DNA of 33,488 bases, from assembly GCA_020845935.1 (NCBI GenBank), contig JADLEV010000021.1, forward strand, positions 1-33,488, written 5' to 3'. This stretch comes from Gammaproteobacteria bacterium. GTDB taxonomy: Bacteria > Pseudomonadota > Gammaproteobacteria > Ga0077536. A program made the position numbers and the translations under genes. Shown in pieces: positions 1-8,131 of this stretch. A model generated the notes under the pieces. It ran no database searches, was not told the origin of the DNA, and saw only the letters and a list, made by a program, of their open reading frames with translations. How positions within the stretch are numbered: position 1 is the first letter of the stretch; each line of letters starts with the position of its first letter.

Positions 1-209
1 AACAGCTTGCTGCGCGGACTGACCGGCAAGCCGAGCTTGCGGCGCAGGTTGCGCGCCGGCCGGATTTCACTGACTTTGGCTTCTTCGAGGAGGGGAATGG
101 AAAGCTGCTTGGCTGCCGCTTCGGCTGATGCGGCGTTACGGCGGTTGCGTTGTGATGAGCTACGTTGAGGAGGTTCCGCGGCGGGTTCCGCGGCCGTGAT
201 ATTCGCCAT
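1..209 (-). CDS. N-terminal fragment of an unrecognised protein
   Basis: The ATG at 209-207 opens a frame that runs without a stop off the left edge of the window, so about 69 N-terminal residues are visible. A GAAAGG ribosome-binding site sits about 8 bases before the ATG. The visible part is polar and low in complexity (Ala, Pro, Gln, Ser and Arg rich, residues 1-35). A short amphipathic stretch follows, and then a basic segment with LRRKLGLPVSPRSKL near the edge. There is no signal peptide. A basic cytoplasmic tail ahead of a membrane or catalytic domain is possible, but I do not recognise the family and assign no function. Confidence 0.6.
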   Translation of the reverse strand, partial: MANITAAEPAAEPPQRSSSQRNRRNAASAEAAAKQLSIPLLEEAKVSEIRPARNLRRKLGLPVSPRSKL

Positions 210-362
210 GTGTTTGGACCTTTCGCACCCAGACTACAGTTGCAAAAAAACAGTGCTGCCAGACACTCGCGTTTTTTACGTCGGACGACCGTTCGTGAAC
301 TGAAGCGGCCGGTCAACCGGCGGATGTCGTTTCCGGCATCGCCGCGATCGCGCGAATAATAG

Positions 363-382
363 TGCAAATCGATCGAATTGCA
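363..382. promoter_or_regulatory. Near-perfect 20-bp palindrome, possible operator
   Basis: TGCAAATCGATCGAATTGCA reads the same on both strands apart from one mismatched pair (positions 6 and 15). It lies 154 bp upstream of the minus-strand gene starting at 209 and 67 bp beyond the stop of the flavoprotein gene. The symmetry suits a dimeric repressor or activator. No regulator gene is adjacent, so its role is inference. Confidence 0.3.
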
Positions 383-448
383 ATGTCGTGGGAAAAAGAT
401 TTTCGCCGCCAGCGCGGGCACTGTCAGAGCAGAGCAGGCACAACCGAT

Positions 449-2080
449 TCATCCTTGCTGACGCAGGTGCTTCGGCCAGATGCCGTACCGTCCCGGCGCG
501 AGGATCCCGTTCGGATCGATCGCATCCTTGATCGTCTCGTGAAAGCGCAGCAGCGCATGTTCGTTGAACGAATAGGTCGCCATCACGGCATCCTGAAACG
601 CCGGTGCCGTGCGGTATTCTCCCCAGCAGTGCTCGGCCGCGATCGCGACCAGCTTCCGATACGACTCGCGCATGCGGCGGTTCTGCTCGACATCGTGCGT
701 GACGGCGAAACCAAAGATGTAGATGAATGCTCGGTTCCAGTAGGTCGCCGCGACCGACAGCGGCACGGCCAGCAGGCCGAGTTCGCGCGCCGCCTGTTCG
801 AACACCTGCTGCGCCTTGAAGATCTCGGCGCCGGAGCGCGGGATGATCGGGGCGAACCAGATGTGTCCCTGAGTCGGTTGTGGGATGTGTTCCGAACGTG
901 CCCCGATGAAGAAGATGTTCAGGTTCGGAATGCCGAACGTGACCTTGTGCGACTTGTCCGCCTGTGCGTCGGTCAGCGGCAGGTCATAGTAGGCGTCATC
1001 GGTGAACCAGGCACCGGCGATGGCGGCCAATTTCTTCTGGGCATGACGCCATTGCGCGCGGATCACTTCCTCGGGGCCATAGAACTGCAAGCGGCAGGCC
1101 CACATCCCGACGCCGCGCTGGCGACACAAGGCTTCGAGATCGGCATGCGATGGCCCGCCGGGCTTGCCGAACACCGCGGCCACTTCGGCATCGAGCGGCT
1201 TGCGGACTTCCTCCGCCGGGACCAGCGTCGGATTGGTCAATGGGCAGCCGAACAGCGGCATGCCGTTGACGATGCCGGCATTCTCCAGGTGGCTGACGAG
1301 ATCCACCAGTGGCATCAGATCGTCGAAGCGCCGCACCGAGACCGTTCCGGCCAAATAGGCCTCTGGCTCCGGCATCAGCCAGAAGCCCATCTTCGTGCAG
1401 ATGCCGAAATTCGACTGTGAGAACATGCCATCGATCCAGGGACCGAAGCCTGCCTTGTACTGCTGCCAGGTCTGGGCATTCGGCATCGCGCCCATGCCGG
1501 TCCGCATCAGCTCACCATTCGGCAGCACCAGTTCCATGCCGCAATGCGCATCGAAGTGATTGCGGTAGCTTGCCGCGGTATAGCCGCCGCCGCGATCCAT
1601 CGCATTGCCGATCAGACTGCCCCAGCCGGGATCCGGCGTATCGATCCACAGCTTGTGCCCGTGGGCGCGCAGGTGGCGGTACAGATCGAAGTAGCTGACA
1701 CCCGGCTCGACCAGTGCATAGGCATTCGTTTCGTTGACTTCGAGGATGCGATTCATCCGCCGCAAATCCAGCACGACGCTGCCGGACAGGGTCGGCGCGG
1801 AACCGCCGTAGCCAAGGTTGCGGCCGGTGGAAATCGGATAGAGAGGGACCCGATGGTCATTGGCGATGCGGACGATCTCACGCACCTGCTCGACGCTGTC
1901 GGGCGCGAGTGCGGCCGAGGCGACCAGTTCCTCGTCCTCGCCGTGAAATGGCGAGTAGGCATCGCGATAGAGCTCGACATCCTCCTCGCTGGTGAACGTC
2001 CATTCGGCGCCGACGACCTGGCTGAAGCGCGCGATGGCGGCGTCGAATGCCGCCTGGCTGAGACCTCGTGGCAGTTTCAT
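449..2080 (-). CDS. FAD-linked oxidase, 4-cresol dehydrogenase / vanillyl-alcohol oxidase-like
   Basis: This 543-residue flavoprotein belongs to the VAO/PCMH family, which oxidises the benzylic carbon of para-substituted phenols (4-cresol, eugenol, vanillyl alcohol). The N-terminal FAD_binding_4 domain shows the pyrophosphate loop PISTGRNLGYGGSAP (82-96) and a GVSYFDLYRHL helix (127-137). The C-terminal cap domain ends in the conserved IDPNGILAPGRYGIWP (521-536). Its length lies between PchF (about 521) and VAO (about 560). QGHIWFAP (404-411) contains a histidine in the region where VAO proteins carry the covalent FAD link; whether this enzyme is covalently flavinylated cannot be decided here. 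A GGGAGAAAG ribosome-binding site precedes the ATG. There is no signal peptide. The cytochrome c subunit that usually accompanies 4-cresol dehydrogenase is not encoded nearby, so the electron acceptor is open. The family is sure, the substrate is not. Confidence 0.85.
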   Translation of the reverse strand: MKLPRGLSQAAFDAAIARFSQVVGAEWTFTSEEDVELYRDAYSPFHGEDEELVASAALAPDSVEQVREIVRIANDHRVPLYPISTGRNLGYGGSAPTLSGSVVLDLRRMNRILEVNETNAYALVEPGVSYFDLYRHLRAHGHKLWIDTPDPGWGSLIGNAMDRGGGYTAASYRNHFDAHCGMELVLPNGELMRTGMGAMPNAQTWQQYKAGFGPWIDGMFSQSNFGICTKMGFWLMPEPEAYLAGTVSVRRFDDLMPLVDLVSHLENAGIVNGMPLFGCPLTNPTLVPAEEVRKPLDAEVAAVFGKPGGPSHADLEALCRQRGVGMWACRLQFYGPEEVIRAQWRHAQKKLAAIAGAWFTDDAYYDLPLTDAQADKSHKVTFGIPNLNIFFIGARSEHIPQPTQGHIWFAPIIPRSGAEIFKAQQVFEQAARELGLLAVPLSVAATYWNRAFIYIFGFAVTHDVEQNRRMRESYRKLVAIAAEHCWGEYRTAPAFQDAVMATYSFNEHALLRFHETIKDAIDPNGILAPGRYGIWPKHLRQQG

Positions 2081-2174
2081 TGGCTTTCTCCCGGTCGCCT
2101 GGCTCGCGGTATTGTCAGAGCTTGTTGTCGGCGAGGCAATCGGTCCTGGCGGGTACGAATGCGTGGTGCTTGGT

Positions 2175-2180
2175 TATAAT
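2175..2180 (+). promoter_or_regulatory. Candidate -10 box for the lipid A deacylase gene
   Basis: A consensus TATAAT lies 45 bp before the ATG at 2225, in the 144-bp divergent space between the flavoprotein and the deacylase. No convincing TTGACA lies 16-18 bp upstream, so this is a weak call resting on the -10 box alone. Confidence 0.35.
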
Positions 2181-2224
2181 TTCCCGGCGCCGACGAAAAT
2201 ACGCAAGAACACGGGAGAAACGTC

Positions 2225-2788
2225 ATGGCGGTTTCGATTCGCATGCGACGGGCGCACCACCTGCTGCTTGGTGGCGTCCTGCTCGGGGTTGGCACTGGCA
2301 CGCCGGTCGCGCGTGCCGACAGCGTCGCCGTTACCGCGGGACACGGCTTCAGCCATAGCCCGAATCAGCTTTACCTGTCCTATCAGCGTGACTGGGAACG
2401 ACGCTGGCTGGAACACGCCGGTTGGCATCTGTCGGGAGCCTGGGATTTCGGCATGGGCCTCCTGCACACCGGGGCCCACGCCGGGTTACTCGCGGAAAGT
2501 TCGATGCAATTGGGTGCCGCGCCGGTGCTGCGGATGCAGCGTGATTCGCGGGATGGCCTGTATTTCGAAGCGGGTGTTGGTCTGCATCTGCTGTCCAACT
2601 CGCGCATCGGCGACCTCGACCTGGGAACGAATTATCAGTTTGCCAGCCGGGTCGGCCTCGGTTTGCGCTTCGGTAGCGAGAGTACGTTCGACCTCAGCTA
2701 CCACGTCCAGCACATGTCGAACGGCTCGCTGAAGAAGCCGAACGATGGTGCCGAGTTCCACCTGATACGTGCGCAGTACCATTTCTGA
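2225..2788 (+). CDS. pagL: PagL-type lipid A 3-O-deacylase
   Basis: An outer-membrane beta-barrel hydrolase that removes the 3-O-linked acyl chain of lipid A. The 187-residue product has a signal peptide with probable cleavage after VARA (residue 31), alternating amphipathic strands, and a C-terminal Phe (YHF) typical of outer-membrane barrels. The PagL active-site pattern is clear: H163-x-S165-N-G followed by E177. The 14-residue His-to-Glu distance matches the known His-Ser-Glu triad. GGAGAAA precedes the ATG at good spacing. The gene is transcribed alone, divergently from the flavoprotein gene. By family knowledge such enzymes remodel lipopolysaccharide and dampen its endotoxicity; that role is inferred here. 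Confidence 0.88.
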   Translation: MAVSIRMRRAHHLLLGGVLLGVGTGTPVARADSVAVTAGHGFSHSPNQLYLSYQRDWERRWLEHAGWHLSGAWDFGMGLLHTGAHAGLLAESSMQLGAAPVLRMQRDSRDGLYFEAGVGLHLLSNSRIGDLDLGTNYQFASRVGLGLRFGSESTFDLSYHVQHMSNGSLKKPNDGAEFHLIRAQYHF

Positions 2789-2839
2789 GGAAGCTCCGCC
2801 TCTCATGCCGCGGCAGGCCCGACCCGACCGGAGTGACGG

Positions 2840-3490
2840 TCAGATCGCGATCTGCCGCCCCAGCGTATGGCCGTAAAGCACGATCAGCGGTCCCTGAGCC
2901 AGCAGCAGCAAGCCCTGTCGCAGGATGGCTTGTGACCCTGACACCGATGCGGCTGCGTCGAGGCGTGCGCCGAGCCGCGCCGCGCCAATATTGGCGATGC
3001 GGTAGGAGGTGACGGCAAGAATGACCAGCAGCAGCAACTGCAACCATCCCGTCACCAGCAGTGCATTGGTGGCGCCGAGATAGTCCGCCAACCAGCTGAA
3101 CAGCATCGCGGTCGCCAGGATGCCCTGCAGCGGCAACGCCAATGCAGGATGGCGCGAGATGACCGGGAGCGCCGACAGCACCAGCGTCAGCAGGAACAGC
3201 GCGCCGAGCAACAGGTTGACCCGGGCATGACCAAGCGCGATGAGACGGCCGAGCGTCGGCGCTTCGATCAAACCAAACAGCGCCGGATAGAGTGCCGCGA
3301 CCAAGGCGCCGATCAGCGTGGCGCGGAGCAGCGGTGAGAGCAGCCGCTCCCAGCACCAGTCGAAGGCGCCATTGCCTCGCAACAGGCGCGTCAGCCAGCT
3401 TTCCAGCAAGGGCTCGCACATTGCGGCCGCGGCGAAAACCAGCACGGCGCCGACCACGCGGGGCAGCAACAGCGTCTCGAGCAGGCTCAT
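2840..3490 (-). CDS. Small multi-pass membrane protein, unknown
   Basis: This 216-residue, Leu/Ala-rich protein has about five predicted membrane segments (roughly residues 9-25, 55-75, 90-110, 120-138 and 145-162) and a moderately polar C-terminus. The start chosen is the ATG at 3490, which overlaps the stop of the upstream DUF255 gene as ATGA (3487-3490) and so implies translational coupling. A much longer open frame continues upstream to 4282 but is only a shadow of the DUF255 gene. I do not recognise a family. Coupling suggests it works with, or is co-produced with, the thioredoxin-fold protein. Confidence 0.7.
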   Translation of the reverse strand: MSLLETLLLPRVVGAVLVFAAAAMCEPLLESWLTRLLRGNGAFDWCWERLLSPLLRATLIGALVAALYPALFGLIEAPTLGRLIALGHARVNLLLGALFLLTLVLSALPVISRHPALALPLQGILATAMLFSWLADYLGATNALLVTGWLQLLLLVILAVTSYRIANIGAARLGARLDAAASVSGSQAILRQGLLLLAQGPLIVLYGHTLGRQIAI

Positions 3491-5544
3491 GCGGGCTGGG
3501 CTCGAAGCAGTGACTCGAATGTCACCAGGTCGGTCACCGGCGTGGCGCAGCGCAAACCATTGCAGACGTACGCCGTCACGGCATCCGGGCTGGCACCCTT
3601 TGCGGCGAGCCTTGGCGGCAGCGCGGCGTCGGCTGGGATCGCGAAGCACAGGCGGCGCGGTATGTAGTCGGCGGCGCATCGCGCCCGCCAGGGCTCGAGC
3701 AGGTTTGGGGGACCGCGCAGGATGACGAGCTGTGGCGGCGCCAGATACTCGTCCAGCGCCAGCAGCATCGCGCAGTGCCCGAACGGATAGTGCCGGATGA
3801 AACTGCTGCCCGCGCGCAGGCAACGCTCGGCGGCATCCAGATAGCGGGTGTCGCCGAGCAGATAGCCAAGCCGTTGCAGGCTCGCCGCGGCGATGCCGTT
3901 GCCGGCCGGTGTTGCGTCGTCCTGAAAACTCTTGCTGCGCACCAGCAGCGGTTCGTGATCGTGCGCGACGAAGTAAAAGCCGCCGCGTTCGCGGTCTTCG
4001 AAGTGTTCGAGCAGTGCGTCGGCGAGCTGGATCGCGAAGCTCAGATCGGCGTCGCGCCACCGCGCCTGGAGTACATGCAGTACGGCGTCGAGCAGGAACG
4101 CGTAGTCGTCCAGATAGGCCGGCAGGCGCGCGTGGCCATCCTTCGCGGTCGCGAGCAGGCGCCCATCGCGCCACAGCGTCGCGCGGACCGCAGCGAGCGT
4201 CCGGCACGCGAGATCGATTGGCTGCGACTCGCGCAACGCGAGACCGGCAACGACCAGCCCCTTGATTGCCAGGGCGTTCCACGAAGTCAGGATCTTGTCG
4301 TCACGTGCCGGCGGGATACGGGCGCCGCGGGCCGTGAGCAGCTTTGTTCGTGCCGATGACAGCAATCGTTCGACCTCGTCAACCGTGCGGTCGAGCATCG
4401 AGGCAACCTCGTCGGCGTCACGATGCCGGACCAGGTGCCAGGCAGCTTCGAAGTTCGGTGGTGCGTCCAGGCCGAAGGTGAGGCGCACGCCTGCGGCTTC
4501 GGCCGGACTGAGGAGGGCCGCGATCTCATCGTCGCGCCAGACGTAGTACGCCCCTTCGTCGCCATCGCTGTCGGCATCGAGGCTGGAGCAGTACGCGCCG
4601 TCAGCGGAGCGCAGCTCGCGCTCGAGCCAGCCAATGGTGTCGCGCACGACGCGTTCGAACAGCACGTTTGGCTCGACGCGCAAGGCGTCGGCATATACCG
4701 CGAGGAGCAGGCCGTTGTCGTACAGCATCTTTTCGAAGTGCGGAATGCGCCAGGCGGCATCTACCGAATAGCGATAAAAGCCGCCTCCGATCTGATCGTG
4801 GAGGCCGCCGCGGGCCATCCGCTCCAGCGAGGTGCGGACGGCGTCCCAACACTGCGGTCCGGCGCCGTCGGCATGGTCGCGCAGCAGCCGTTCCAGGTTT
4901 GGCGCATGCGGGAATTTCGGTGCGCCGCCGAAACCGCCGTGGTCCTCGTCGAACGCCTGCAATGCGATCTCCCGCGCTTCGCGCAGCGGCGCGGCATCGA
5001 GGTTCGGCTCACCCCTTCCCTCAGGCTGTTGCAGCGCGGCAAGCGCATGGCGCAGGCGCTGGCTGCGCGCCGGGAGATCCGTGCGTCGCTCGGCATAGAA
5101 CGCCGCGACCTGCTCCAGCACGTCGGCAAACGCCGGCATCTGATAGCGTGCCACCTTCGGAAAATAGGTACCGCCGAAGAATGGAGTCTGATCGACCGGC
5201 GACAGAAACATCGTCAGCGGCCAGCCGCCGGCGTTGCGGGTCAGCAGGTAATGGGCACTTTGGTAGATCCGATCGAGATCCGGCCGTTCCTCGCGGGCGA
5301 CCTTGATGTTGATGAACCACCGGTTCATCAACGCCGCGGTCGCTTCATCCTCGAACGATTCATGCGCCATCACATGGCACCAGTGGCAGGCGGCGTAGCC
5401 GATCGACAGCAGGATCGGGCGATCGAGATCCCGTGCCAGTTGCAGCGCGGTGTCGCTCCACGGATACCAATGCACCGGATTCGAGGCATGCTGCAACAGG
5501 TAGGGGCTGGTTTCGCCGGACAGCGAGTTGCGGGTCACCGACAT
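3487..5544 (-). CDS. DUF255 thioredoxin-fold / six-hairpin glycosidase-like protein (YyaL type)
   Basis: This 685-residue protein has the usual two-part architecture of the YyaL/SPATA20 family. An N-terminal thioredoxin-like DUF255 domain (about 1-165) opens with the typical NSLSGETSPYLLQHASNPVHW and carries C53-H-W-C56-H. An alpha/alpha-barrel region resembling N-acylglucosamine 2-epimerases fills the rest. The family's molecular function is not well established. One oddity is that the normally strict KVDREERPD segment reads KVAREERPD, with Ala at residue 83; the codon is a clear GCC. The ATG at 5544 has only a weak ribosome-binding site. The next gene overlaps its stop by four bases. Confidence 0.9.
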   Translation of the reverse strand: MSVTRNSLSGETSPYLLQHASNPVHWYPWSDTALQLARDLDRPILLSIGYAACHWCHVMAHESFEDEATAALMNRWFINIKVAREERPDLDRIYQSAHYLLTRNAGGWPLTMFLSPVDQTPFFGGTYFPKVARYQMPAFADVLEQVAAFYAERRTDLPARSQRLRHALAALQQPEGRGEPNLDAAPLREAREIALQAFDEDHGGFGGAPKFPHAPNLERLLRDHADGAGPQCWDAVRTSLERMARGGLHDQIGGGFYRYSVDAAWRIPHFEKMLYDNGLLLAVYADALRVEPNVLFERVVRDTIGWLERELRSADGAYCSSLDADSDGDEGAYYVWRDDEIAALLSPAEAAGVRLTFGLDAPPNFEAAWHLVRHRDADEVASMLDRTVDEVERLLSSARTKLLTARGARIPPARDDKILTSWNALAIKGLVVAGLALRESQPIDLACRTLAAVRATLWRDGRLLATAKDGHARLPAYLDDYAFLLDAVLHVLQARWRDADLSFAIQLADALLEHFEDRERGGFYFVAHDHEPLLVRSKSFQDDATPAGNGIAAASLQRLGYLLGDTRYLDAAERCLRAGSSFIRHYPFGHCAMLLALDEYLAPPQLVILRGPPNLLEPWRARCAADYIPRRLCFAIPADAALPPRLAAKGASPDAVTAYVCNGLRCATPVTDLVTFESLLRAQPA

Positions 5545-5793
5545 GACTCGATTCTACGGCCCGAGGTGTGGTTTGGCCACGACGCGGTACGGCTACACGG
5601 GCGCCGCTGATTTATGCCAACATGGCCGCTCGGAGCAAACGCACCTGGAAACCTGCGACATGACCACCAGCGACACCGAAAGCCCCCGTTGCGACGCCAT
5701 CGCGTCCGCGGGCCGAGGCGACATGTTCGGCGCGTTGTCGTGGGATTGCGCGACACGCGCATGCAACCGTTCGTTGCGCGAGGATTCGGCCCG

Positions 5794-6582
5794 ATGATCG
5801 CAGTTCAGAATCTCTGCAGGCGCTATGGCGAGGTGGTCGCCGTCGATGACATTTCGTTCGCGGTCCCGGCCGGGGAAATCTTTGCGTTCCTCGGACCCAA
5901 CGGGGCCGGCAAGTCGACGACCATCAAGATCCTGACGACCCTGCTGCGGCCGACCGCGGGCACGGTGCGGGTCAATGGCCACGATGTCGTGACGGAACCG
6001 GACAAGGTGCGCCGTTCGTTCGGGATCGTGTTCCAGGACCCCAGCCTCGACAGTGAATTGACCGCTTGGGAGAACATGGAGATCCACGGCGTGTTGTATG
6101 ACGTACCACGGAAACAGCGGCGCGAACGCATCGAGCGACTGCTGACGCTGGTCGAACTGTGGGACCGCAAGGACAGCCGCGTGCTTACCTTTTCCGGCGG
6201 CATGCGCCGGCGCCTGGAAATCGCGCGCGGCCTGCTGCATCACCCGAAGATCATCTTTCTCGACGAGCCGACCCTCGGGCTCGATCCACAGACCCGCAAC
6301 CAGATGTGGAATTATCTGCGGGAGCTGAATCGCGCCGAGGGCACGACGGTGTTCTTCTCGACGCATTACATGGACGAAGCCGAGCGCATCGCGGCGCGCA
6401 TCGCGATCATCGACCACGGTCGCATCGTCGCGCTCGGCACCGCCAGTGAACTGAAGCAGCAGACCGGAGGCGCCTCGCTCGAAGACGCGTTCCTTGCGCT
6501 CACCGGCAAACATATCCGTGAGGAAACGGCCGGCGGTGCGGATATGATGCGTGCCTTCATGCGCGGCCAGATGAAACGTTGA
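5794..6582 (+). CDS. ABC-2 type transporter ATP-binding protein
   Basis: This 262-residue ATPase belongs to the DrrA/NatA class and powers the adjacent ABC-2 permease. Visible motifs are Walker A GPNGAGKST (34-42), Q-loop Gln81, the signature FSGGMRRRLEIAR (133-145), Walker B IIFLDEP (153-159), the D-loop LGLD and the switch His191 in STHYMDEA. The start chosen is the ATG at 5794, which has GAGGA nine bases upstream and gives the normal MIAVQNL opening. In-frame ATGs at 5614 and 5761 lack family sequence. The gene heads a run of five close-packed genes (two ABC genes, lgt, thyA, folA). The substrate is not evident. Confidence 0.92.
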   Translation: MIAVQNLCRRYGEVVAVDDISFAVPAGEIFAFLGPNGAGKSTTIKILTTLLRPTAGTVRVNGHDVVTEPDKVRRSFGIVFQDPSLDSELTAWENMEIHGVLYDVPRKQRRERIERLLTLVELWDRKDSRVLTFSGGMRRRLEIARGLLHHPKIIFLDEPTLGLDPQTRNQMWNYLRELNRAEGTTVFFSTHYMDEAERIAARIAIIDHGRIVALGTASELKQQTGGASLEDAFLALTGKHIREETAGGADMMRAFMRGQMKR

Positions 6583-6584
6583 CG

Positions 6585-7331
6585 ATGAGCAAGATCTATA
6601 TCCTGTGGTTGCGGCAACTGAAGCGCTATCTCCGCTCGCGCTCGCGGATCGTCGGCGCGCTGGCGCAGCCGATGCTGTATCTGGCGGCGCTCGGCTACGG
6701 CTTCGGCTCCGTGTTTCAACAGGCCGGGCAGGGCAGTTATCTGCTGTTTCTGACGCCGGGCGTGGTCGGCATGACGATCATCTTCACCTCGATGTTCTCC
6801 GGCATGGAAGTGATCTGGGATCGGCAGTTCGGCTTTCTCAAGGAGACGCTGGTCGCACCGATGCCGCGGTTCAACGTGATGCTGGGTCGAACGCTCGGTG
6901 GCGCCACGGTGGCGACCTTGCAGGCGCTGATCGTGCTGGTCGCGTCGCTGTTGTTTGGCTTTCGCCCGGGCAACTGGCTGATGCTGATCGCGGTCGTGCC
7001 CTGCATGTTCCTGCTGTCGCTGCTGTTCACCGCGCTCGGCACCGCGGTCGCATCGGCGCTCAGCGACATGCAGGGCTTTCAGATGATCATGAACTTCCTG
7101 GTGATGCCGCTGTTCTTCTTCTCCGGCGCGATCTACCCGCTGGCTGGATTGCCGCCGGCGCTGGCGGTGGTCGTCAGCGTCAATCCGCTGACCTATGGGG
7201 TCGATGCGCTGCGCGGCCTGCTGCTCGGCGCGAGTCATTACGGTTTCCTGGTCGACCTCGGGGTGATGCTCGGCGCGACCTTGCTGTGCCTGTGGTTCGG
7301 CAGTCGGATGTTCCAGCGGATCGAGGCGTAG
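6585..7331 (+). CDS. ABC-2 type transporter permease
   Basis: This 248-residue membrane protein has about six hydrophobic segments and the ABC-2 family look: an N-terminal amphipathic stretch, then GALAQPMLYLAALGYGFG, a long central helical region, and FFFSGAIYPLAGLPPAL before the final helix. The ATG at 6585 lies two bases after the ATPase stop (TGA 6580-6582). A TTG at 6579 is in frame but unnecessary. It is the partner of the preceding ATPase, a homodimeric exporter core of the type used for drugs, polyketides or polysaccharides. The actual cargo cannot be read from the sequence. Confidence 0.9.
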   Translation: MSKIYILWLRQLKRYLRSRSRIVGALAQPMLYLAALGYGFGSVFQQAGQGSYLLFLTPGVVGMTIIFTSMFSGMEVIWDRQFGFLKETLVAPMPRFNVMLGRTLGGATVATLQALIVLVASLLFGFRPGNWLMLIAVVPCMFLLSLLFTALGTAVASALSDMQGFQMIMNFLVMPLFFFSGAIYPLAGLPPALAVVVSVNPLTYGVDALRGLLLGASHYGFLVDLGVMLGATLLCLWFGSRMFQRIEA

Positions 7332-7339
7332 CCCTTCGC

Positions 7340-8131
7340 ATGCCGTTTCCCGACATCAATCCGATCGCGCTGCAACTCGGGCCGATCGCGATCCGCTGGT
7401 ACGGCATCGCCTACCTCACGGCGATTGCCCTTGGCTGGTATCTGTTGCTGCGCGGTGCCCGCCGGCCCGGGTCTCTCTGGAGCGGCGAACAGATCTCCGA
7501 CCTGATCTTCTATGCTGCGCTGGGCCTCATTCTCGGCGGCCGGGTCGGCTATATCCTGTTCTACAACTTCGCCGATTATCTGCGACAGCCGTGGGCGATC
7601 CTCGCGGTCTGGCAGGGAGGCATGTCGTTCCACGGCGGTCTGCTGGGCGGACTTGCCGCGTGTGGCTGGTATACGCGAAAAAACCAACGATCATTCTTCG
7701 CGGTCACCGATCTGCTCGCGCCGATCGTGCCGATCGGATTGTTCCTCGGGCGCGTCGCCAATTTCGTCAATGGCGAATTGTGGGGCGCGCCGACCGATCT
7801 GCCCTGGGGCGTGATCTTTCCCGGCGAACTGGCGGGCGGCGTGCCGCGCCATCCATCGCAGTTGTACGAAGCATTCCTCGAAGGCGTCGTGTTGTTCGCG
7901 GTGCTGTGGCCGCTGTCGCGCCGGCCGCAGCGGACGGGCCTTCTGTCGGCGGTATTGCTGGTGCTGTATGGCGTGTTCCGCTGCGCCATCGAGTTCGTCC
8001 GTGAACCGGACGTGCAGCTTGGCTACCTTGCCGGTGGCTGGTTGACGATGGGACAGGTGCTGTCGTTGCCGATGGTCCTGGCGGGGCTTGCGATCTACGT
8101 TTTTTACACCCGCCGGCAGCCAGCGCCATGA
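7340..8131 (+). CDS. lgt: Prolipoprotein diacylglyceryl transferase
   Basis: Inner-membrane enzyme that transfers a diacylglyceryl group from phosphatidylglycerol to the lipobox cysteine of prolipoproteins, the first step of lipoprotein maturation. The 263-residue product has about seven membrane segments. It shows the family signature [13 protein letters not shown] (138-149), the essential His in [10 protein letters not shown] (H98), the LGGRVGY segment (65-71) and RHPSQLYEA (170-178). The ATG at 7340 is eight bases after the ABC permease stop. The stop (8129-8131) overlaps the thyA start as ATGA. The longer frame reaching back to 6605 is only open reading over the permease gene. Confidence 0.96.
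   Translation: MPFPDINPIALQLGPIAIRWYGIAYLTAIALGWYLLLRGARRPGSLWSGEQISDLIFYAALGLILGGRVGYILFYNFADYLRQPWAILAVWQGGMSFHGGLLGGLAACGWYTRKNQRSFFAVTDLLAPIVPIGLFLGRVANFVNGELWGAPTDLPWGVIFPGELAGGVPRHPSQLYEAFLEGVVLFAVLWPLSRRPQRTGLLSAVLLVLYGVFRCAIEFVREPDVQLGYLAGGWLTMGQVLSLPMVLAGLAIYVFYTRRQPAP

Noticed and set aside
362-1420. Long plus-strand frame of 352 codons opposite the flavoprotein gene.
   Set aside because: It is antisense to a gene with strong family motifs, rich in Arg, His and Gln as GC-rich shadows are, and has no recognisable domain.
2805-2841. Possible bidirectional terminator between the convergent pagL and membrane protein genes.
   Set aside because: Only a 10-bp palindrome (TGCCGCGGCA) and a 5-bp GACCG/CGGTC stem are present, neither with a T-run, so there is not enough to call one.
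3491-4282. Upstream extension of the small membrane protein to 480 residues.
   Set aside because: The extension is Arg/Ala/Pro-rich, lies wholly inside the DUF255 gene in another frame, and the ATGA overlap at 3487-3490 gives a natural start.
5593-6513. Minus-strand frame of 306 codons opposite the ABC ATPase.
   Set aside because: The plus strand encodes a clear ATPase with all motifs; the minus frame has no domain and typical shadow composition.
6605-7339. Long N-terminal extension of Lgt through the ABC permease gene.
   Set aside because: It is out-of-frame reading of the permease; Lgt family sequence begins at the ATG at 7340.
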